The notes under the pieces were generated by a model. It was given only the letters and a program-made list of their open reading frames with translations. It was not told the origin of the DNA and ran no database searches. This document shows positions 52,401 through 61,400 of a stretch of DNA of 64,000 nucleotides, one piece after another. Each line of letters begins with the position of its first letter. Positions within the stretch are counted from its first letter, which is position 1. Source of the DNA: Patagioenas fasciata (taxonomy: Eukaryota > Chordata > Aves > Columbiformes > Columbidae); the NCBI RefSeq assembly GCF_037038585.1, contig NC_092540.1, forward strand, positions 10,466,501 to 10,530,500, written 5' to 3'. The position numbers and the translations under genes are program-made.

Positions 52401-55400
52401 CACCCTCGTTACCATGCTGATCGGGCAGCTCTCCAAGGGCGACAGACAGAAAATCATGACCATTTGCACCATCGACGTGCATGCTCGGGATGTGGTGGCA
52501 AAGATGATAGCACAGAAGGTTGGTGTTGGCAGTTCAGCACAGTTCTGTGGGTGCTGGAGAGGGGGCTTCAGGGGGCCCAACCACTGGCCATTCAGATCAC
52601 TGCCGGTCTCAGTGGGAGACGTATGACTAAATTTATTTCTACAATGTTTGTAGTAAGTGTGCAGAAAGCCCCTGTAAGCCTGCAGAGCTGTGCTGTGTCA
52701 TGGCCCTGCAACACCAACTTGTAGTTGCTGCAGATTCACACCAGGAGTGAGAGCGCGGCCCTGTGTCCTGGTGCCAAGACATGTGCTGGTGGATGATGGT
52801 GGTGTGTTGGGAGGCTGCTGGACTCAGTCTCAGTTTTGACTTTAGAAAGTAAGAAAAAGCATTCAAGCTTTGTTCTTTGTAGCGTCCTTTGTCTGGTGTG
52901 GGGCCACAGGGACTTATGTGGGACTCCCTTCTCCTGCAACACCTCTCCCACACTACTCCCCTGTCCCTGACACCATGCCAAGTGTTTAGCCTTGCAGGTG
53001 GGTGGGAAGATGCCCTGAATGTATTGGGTTGTGGCTCTTCCCTCATCTGTGTCATCTCAGAGGCAGCCAGGCTGCTCACAGGGTTTCTGTCTTCAAGGCT
53101 CAGCTGGGCTCAGTGGTGCCTCGGTCCAGCCTGGGGTGAAGTGATGCATCTGGACCTGCCTGCTGGTTGTGCAGAGAGCGCTGGCCATGCCTGTCTTTGT
53201 CCACCTGTCCCCAGTCTGTTTCCTTGGTGCTGTCTGCAACCTCTTCCTTGTCTAGATGGCCTCTGCTCCTTCTCTCACTCTGGTTGCGTTATGAGACCTT
53301 CTTCATGACTTGCTGCTTCTTAAATCTATTCAGGAGTCTTTTTGTAAGGCTCTTTCTCTTGGCCATTAATTTTTTCCTCTCCCACCAATGTGGTCACTAA
53401 TTTGGTTCCTCCCCTTTACTGATGGGAGATGGGGAGGTGACATTTCTCACCGCATTGCAAGGAGGCGGCCTTCCTCACCACACCTGCCTTGCAGTGAGGA
53501 CCAGTCATCCCCCATGAAAATTTTATAGCAGTCGCTATTTTGGCCCCCGAGCTGCATGTGTCTGGCATCCCCGGCCTTCCTGTGATGGTGTTTGTGGGTG
53601 TGTTGCAGGTGGACAATGCCCAGGCCTTCATTTGGCTGTCACAGCTCCGGCACAGATGGTCAGATGAGGAACGGCACTGCTTTGCCAGCATCTGTGACGC
53701 CCAGTTCCTGTACTCCTATGAATACCTTGGCAATACCCCTCGGCTTGTGATCGCTCCGCTGACCGACAGGTAAGTCCCTGGGACACAATGTCATAGCTGG
53801 GCTTTGCCACACAGGTAGAGAGAGAGATGCCAACCAAAGATGGATTTAGTTCAGACACCTGTATCCCTCTTGTTCTGTCTCCATGTCCCAGCACTCCAGT
53901 GGTCGAGCTCTAACTCTTATCTGGTTTTTGGTGGTACCCTCTGGGGAATTTGTACATCAGATCCCTGGGTGGGATTCAGCTCACACATTAAAACACTTGT
54001 GGGTGTCTTCCTGTGCGCAAGATGTCCGCAGTCCATAAAGCTGGTGAGTCTAGAGAGCTTTCATCCCATCTTGAAGCAGACATCTACCTGGTTGCCTCAG
54101 TGGGGACACCTAGGGTTACTTGAGATACTCTGTGTTGTCCCACCTGGCTTCCAGCTGCCAATCCAGAAGTGTAAAAGTCTCCTATGGACCCCTTGTCATA
54201 TCTCTCCACCCTATGTGACATTTCAGCAACCAAGAGCATCTCAGGTGGCTCTAGTCACCTGTGTTAGTCAGCTGCGTCAAGCCCCCAGGTATCATCAGGT
54301 TTTGTTGGCTATATTGACTACACCTCTGTGGCTTATACAGGTAGTATAGATACTCACATGTGGACACCACCCCAGTGTCCATCATCAACATGATGGAGAA
54401 ACTTTGGGACTTGCTGCAGCTTTGAGTTGGGTTCACTCATAGGCCACCTGAGCAGGTTTCTGTCAGTGACAGGTCTTCCAGAAAAGCTGTCCTTTTCTCA
54501 TACTGCCTGAGATGTGCCCAATATCCATGAGTTGTATGAGGATCCAGAGAGAACACAAGCTGGACATGAAGAGGTTTGGGCAGACCTTGGTGGAAGATGA
54601 GTATCTCTTGGAGAAAACAGAGCTGAGCAGAGGTGGTAATTAATGCCAAGAAGGCTTTCAGCTCAGACATGACCCCTGCTCACGTACAGCTTTTCAGAGG
54701 AGAGGCTCTGCTGAGTGCAATGCTCTAGTGCTATTGCCCTGCAGCCCACAGTTGACCTATTGGACATATTTCCTTTTTTCATTCATCATTCACTGTGAAA
54801 GATGTTACATCACCCTGACCCAGTCACTGCACCTGACCATGAGCGGAGCACCTGCAGGCCCTGCGGGCACTGGCAAGACGGAGACTACGAAAGATTTGGG
54901 GCGAGCCCTGGGCATCATGGTGTACGTGTTTAACTGCTCCGAGCAGATGGACTACAAGGTATGGCTCCCACCTCGGCTGCAGTGCGGTCACATGGGGCTG
55001 GGGATGCTCAGGGCCCGAGCAGACCTGAAGGATGAGAGTAATCCAACGGTACCTGGGGTGCATTAGGAGAGGTATGACCAGCAGGTCAAGGGAGGTTGTT
55101 CCTTCCGCTCTGCTCTGCCCTGGTGATGCCACATCTGGAGTTGTGTCCAGTTCTGGGCTCCCCAGTTTAAGAAGGAATAACTGCACAGAGTCCAGCAGTG
55201 GGCTACAAAGATGCTGAGGGGTCTGGAGCTTCTTTCTTGTGAGGAGAGACTGAGAGAGCTGGAGCTGTTGAGCTGGAGAAGAGAAGCTGAGAGGGATCTG
55301 ATCAATGGATCAATATCTCAGGGTGGGTGTCAGAGGATGGACCAGACTCTGTTCAGTGGTGCCCAACGCCAGGGTGAGGGGCAACGGGCACAGACTGAAA

Positions 55401-58400
55401 CACAGGAGGCTCCATCTGAACACGAGCAGAAACTTGTTTGCTGGGAGGTGCCAGAGCCTGGCCCAGGCTGCCCAGAGCGGGTGTGGAGTCTCCTTCTCTG
55501 AGACATTGAAACCCGCCTGGACCCACCTGTGTGATCTGCTCTGGGACCCTGGTGAGCAGGGCTTGGACTGGGGGATCTGCAGAGGTCCCTTCAGCCCCAC
55601 CAGGCTGGGATCCTGTGATCACCTCTCTCCAAATCCCTGCTACACTCCTTTAAGCTGAATGCCTTTTCCTTCTCCTCCCGTTCCTTCTCTAAGATTTGCA
55701 CAAGGTTCTTCAGGAGGCAGAGACCCGAACTATCTTCTCTGCCTCATTATGCATTTCCCTTCCTTTCTGGAGTTAGATTTCATGTGTAATTCTTCAAAAA
55801 TGTTGGTCTGTTCAGTTGAGACCAAGGCTGTGCTGATAGTTGGACCCTGGTCGTTTCTTCTCGGCGTGCTCGCGACCTGGCAGCCCCTGGCACGGGGAGG
55901 GACCTGTCCTGGTTTTCTCAGGATCCTCTCCCAGAATAAACCCAAAACACAGTGAACCTTCAGCCGCTACAGAGCACTGAATCATTAGGCTGAGTCTTGC
56001 TCTCTGCCAGTCTGGCACGGTACAGTGATTTTGGTAGCCTCGGATCATATTTCATTTAGCTTATGGGCTCTCCCAGGAAACGGGACCATCAGTAATTCAG
56101 CACAAGTGACCTTTAAATGAAACTGGTGCACAGATATATCGAGAAAGTGCAATTAGCAGATAAAGTGGCAAGCTGCGCAGAGCTATAAATATTATAATTG
56201 AGTTGTGCCTGCTGTTTCCATGCACTTTTCTAAATACCCACAATAGACTGTAAATTGCTATAAATAAACAGGCTGGGAAATAAAATCAATTTTTTGCTGG
56301 AGTTGATTCCATTTATGATTTCACTCCTGTAATCTTTGTTTTTGTTCTGTTTTTCCAGTCTTGTGGGAATATTTACAAAGGCCTTTCCCAGACGGGAGCC
56401 TGGGGCTGTTTTGATGAATTTAACAGGATCTCAGTTGAGGTCCTTTCTGTGGTTGCTGTACAGGTGAGTGGAGAAACACTCATAAATAAATACAAACAGA
56501 GCAGAGCCATTCTGCAGTCTTTGGAGCAAGGGTAAAAATGGCAATTGCATATTGCCGGTTTCAGTTCTGTGTGTAGGCAGGTGTGGGATTAGATCTCAAG
56601 ATTAATCACATGAATATCACAGCACTGCCAAGATGTCGCAGTTACGTGCTGCAAAGATATTTGTCGCTTTTCTTGCCCCAGTTACAGCATTTGTGCCAAG
56701 ACAATTCTTTGTAGCATCTTTTCCCAGACCACTACGCACCATGGCTCTGTACCTGTTCCTCCTCAGGAAAGCACTCGTGTCATTAATCTGCTGTGAGATA
56801 ATTGCAGCACATCGTTTCAAGACAGAGAAGCTGCCTTGGCTTGCGGCTGCTCAGTCTGCAATGTAGGGAATAATTTTCACAGAGGGGAAGAGGGGTGTTT
56901 GGGGCAGATCCGCTGGACTTCTGGGGGTTCCTTATCACCCCTGGTCAGGCACAGGTTGTGTGTCATACTCAGGAAATGGGAATACATTCAGGATTAATTT
57001 TCTTAACCTGTCTCCAAAACTGTATGGCTGTGGATTTAGTTCTGGTGTCTGTAACGACAGCTCTGCCAAGTGGCTTTGGAAGGTATTCCTGGCCAACTGG
57101 CACCATTCCTTGGAGGAATGTGCGCAGCCCCGTGGTGCTCCCAAAAGCCAGTGTCAGCTGGTGACACTCGGGAGCTGGAATCTGGGGCAGATCTGCGGCC
57201 CTTGCTGACGCGCTTGCCCAGGGTACCCTGACACCGTGGGATTAAACCTGGGACAGAGCTATTGGAGCGGTGCCCAGCTGGGCATGGGTGTTTCCCCTGG
57301 CGAATGGTTTCTCATCTCCTCTGTAGTTCAGCTGCTCAGTGCATTGTGTTGGTGAGTCTCGTGTGAAGCGCAGCAGCATCCCTGGAGAAGGGCTGGAAGG
57401 GAGACTGGCCTCCCCATCGTGCCAGAAAGTCCTGTGCTCTCGTGCTTATATATATAATCTGTCACTTCGCGTCCTCCTTCCCCTCCTCTTACCAGCCCAT
57501 GAGGAAACCTGGCATTATTTTATACAGGGGAAGCCTTGGGGGGCTTCAGTGCAGAAAACTGAGGTGCCAAAGTGCCCAAGTTCTTCAGGATCCAACTGTC
57601 AGCTGAGTGCGTGTTTTAGGATCCTAATATCTGATTGAGGTGCTGAATTGTTCCTGGACTCCCTTTTGGGCTCAGTGTTATAGAAAGATATAAAGCTCAG
57701 AAGTTTCTACACTTCTGTAAATGTTTCGGTCAAAGACATTGTTCTTAACCCCTCCATGAACTCCTCATTCTTCTCATCTGTTTCACTCATAATTGGTACC
57801 TTATGTGGCATCCCAGAGAAGCCCCAGGCAGGTACAAGAGTTTATGTATCATTCCCTCTCAATTTCTCTTCCGTCAGGTCCTAGTTTAAAGTTGTCATTG
57901 AAAAAAAGTCTTTGAGGATCTTGAAATAAAAAGGGAAGCTGAACAAAAGAAGCCCAGGAATGACTCAACTGCTGATGGTTCCCTGGCTCCTGGCTGGAGC
58001 GTGGCAGCTGAAGAAAGCGGCACGGCCGTCATTCCATCATGGTGTCTCCTGGCTGCTGTTAGGAGTGTTACCATGGCGATGTTTAATTGGCTGTCTTACT
58101 CATGCAGCTGATGTCGATATGGTTCCTTACAGGGAAAAATTCGATTAATTGCTTTACTTTGAGATGGCAAACAGTAGTGAGGTTAGAGCGGTGAATAGAG
58201 AGAGATTTGCCCCTCGCTGAGGTGCTGTTTGCAGAGAGGTGAACTCCTCGGAAGGAGAGGAATGAGCAGAACAAAGCTGCAATCAGGCAAATATAAAAAA
58301 CAATATAATATTAGTGAGTGAAGGTGTTAGGAGAGGTTTTACAGCTTCTGCCTTCTGGTTTTGGTTTTAAATCAAACATCTGATGTCCCAAAATCTTTAA

Positions 58401-61400
58401 AAGTGATATCAAGTGGTCAGTTTACAACTGAGCTGAGGCCAAGCTTATTGGGAGGTGCTACCCCTTCTCTGGGCCTGGTCAGGGAACGGAGCAGGCACAG
58501 GAGGGTTTTGGGATGTCCTGAAGAGCAACGCTGTGTGGGGAGAGGTGAGATGGGTGAAGGGAATAATGGGCCCATATTGTGATAGACTTTGGGGAGTGCG
58601 TTTGGGTGTTGGCTGTGTTGTGGATACCTGTACTGCCCTGTGTCTCTCTCACACATCAGACCTCTGCTGGGCTGGCTGGTTCAGAGATGGTGGAGCCTTT
58701 GGTGGTGTTTTTGCTGTGAGATGTGCTGAGCAGTGTCCCACAGGTGATGTCAAAGCCAAGGTGAATGCAGGCAGTGCTGGGGACATTTCCCGCTCCTGAG
58801 TTGCTCTTCCTGACCCACGTTCATCATTGTCTCATGGAGCAAAGGTGTGAAGTCTTGCAACTCCTTTGCATTTTGACTTTCCACTCTCTTCAGCTCTTTT
58901 TTCTGCTTTGCCAGAGTTTGACTGAGATGGGAAATTGATATTGCCATGCTGATGTACTCCAAACACTGTATAAAGCTTTATGCTGCCGGTAAAAAATAAA
59001 ACAGTGATTAGCCCCATTTGTCACGAGGCCAAGAGTAACGAAGGAAGCACCGTTGTCTGATGTGTTTTTCATAAGTGAACGCTGATACTATAGTACTGTC
59101 TTGATTTCTAGGTGAAGAGCGTGCAGGATGCAATACGGGAGAAGAAGAAATCCTTCAATTTTCTTGGAGAAGACATCAACTTAGTACCATCAGTAGGCAT
59201 TTTCATCACCATGAACCCTGGTTACGCAGGGCGAACAGAGCTACCTGAGAATTTAAAAGCTCTCTCCAGGTGAGTCCAGGTCAGGGTTTGTGACCTGGCA
59301 GAAACTGTCTTTTGGAACATCCAGGCTCGACCTCATGTCCTTGGGGAATTCACTTGCACAGGGCATTCGCAGGTAGTTTAAGCCTTGCACAACAGGCCTG
59401 GGTCTGGGCACGCACAGGCAGGGCAAAGGAGCTCTGTCCCTTGTCGTGGGGAAGGCAGAGGGTGACCTGGCTCGTAAAAGAAGGCCTAGAAGATGAAGCT
59501 GCAAATGCGCTGCCTGTAAGACCTGTAGTCAAGAAATACTTGTTCTGCAATGCCTCCTCACCTGTCATTTTAGGCCGTGTGCGATGGTTGTGCCAGACTT
59601 TGAGCTGATCTGTGAAATTATGTTGGTGGCTGAGGGATTCATCGAGGCCCGGGTGTTAGCCAGGAAGTTCATTACTCTCTACCAACTCTGCAAAGAGCTC
59701 CTGTCCAAGCAGGTGAGCCTGATTCTGTGGCTGAGTGGTATGATGAATCTCCAAAATCAGCAGAAACATGGCACTGTGCTGCTCAGCTCCATGGCTAACG
59801 TTTCACAGCTTTTATTTAATGGCTGCATTTGCACTGGCTGCTGGGGGAGGAGAGGGTTGGTGATCATCGGAGCAATAAAATTTTCAGACTGCTTTACTGG
59901 AGCATCTGCAGGGACAAAAGCATTTGACCAGCTGCATTAATGGGAGACCTTTCAGTGAGTTTAAATGACACCATGTTTGGGGTAGTATTCAGTGACCTTT
60001 TGCTTTCCAGTCTCTTCCTATTGATTCTCCTGCCTGCAAAGGGTTTATGGTGTCCCTCTCTGAGTTCAGCCTTAGGCTGGTTCCAGGTCTTGTTAGAGTT
60101 ACTGTCAGTGCAAAGCAAATCAGATTTTTCCTTGTCATTATTTGTGTAGATCGAAGCTGGGTCCAGAGGAGACCTGAATCAGGATTCCTGATGATACAAA
60201 CCTGATCTTGGCTGTGCCAGCATGAGGCTGGGTGGGATATGCTCTGTCGCAGAAACTTGGTGCTGTGCCTTGAGGGGCCTGGTGGAAGCCATGGCCTCCC
60301 ACACAGAGCAGTCAGCTGTCGAGCTGTGCTCTGGAGGGTGTTAACAGGACAGAAATATGAACAGTTGTTTGTTGGCTTGAGAGTTCTTCTCATGCCGTTT
60401 TGTGGTACTTTTTCAGCAGTGTCTTTACTGACCCCTTATTCCTGGACCTCCTCTGAGACCAAACAGGCTTGTCATCTTGTGATGGGCAGGGTGGAGAAAC
60501 TTGGGTCTTTGGGGCCTCATAATGGACTCACAAGCCTTTCACCTTGGTGGCTCCTGCAGATGCAGGGGGCTGGCTGGCCTTGCTATAGGTGCTTTATGAT
60601 TTAGGTGAAACAAATTGCTTTGGTCTCTGGAGTGCAAATCCTGCTGCTGTCTTACTGCCAACTGTGAGCCCATGTGATGGTCTGAACAGCTGAATTATTT
60701 GACTCTTTAGTACTGTCCCTGACGGGAATCTCACCTACTGAGATGGAAACCAGGTCGCTCAGGCTGGAGAAGGTCTCTGGCCACAATGCAAATAACAGAT
60801 TTAGATGTATTTTCATTGCTTACTAGTCTGGCAGTTTGGGAATGGTGGTTCTTCACCCTACATGGTGCTGTCTAAGCATAAACTCATGCCTCTTTTTTTT
60901 CCTTCCTCTGGTGTAGGATCACTACGACTGGGGCTTGCGTGCCATTAAGTCAGTGCTAGTTGTTGCTGGCTCCCTCAAGCGAGATGACCCAGAGCGACCC
61001 GAAGACCGGGTTCTGATGCGCTCTCTTCGTGACTTCAACATCCCCAAGATTGTGACAGATGATGTGCCGGTGTTTATGGGGCTGATTGGGGATCTATTCC
61101 CTGCACTGGATGTGCCTCGGAAGCGTGACCTGAATTTTGAGTCGTTTGTGAGGCAGGCTGTGCTGGACCTCCGGCTGCAGGCTGAGGACAACTTTGTGCT
61201 CAAAGTAAGACCAAGAGATCTTCTGCTACACCCACATCGCCATCAAATCATTTGGGTTTTCTCAAACAGCTTTGCTTCTACAAAGAGAGCTCTGCACAGC
61301 ATTGTCCTTGCAGGCAGATCTCGCTGGAGGGCAGTCAGCTGTGCTGGGTCTGAGGCAGTTGCACCTGCTCCTGAAGTCAGCACTGGATCAGTCTCTGGGC

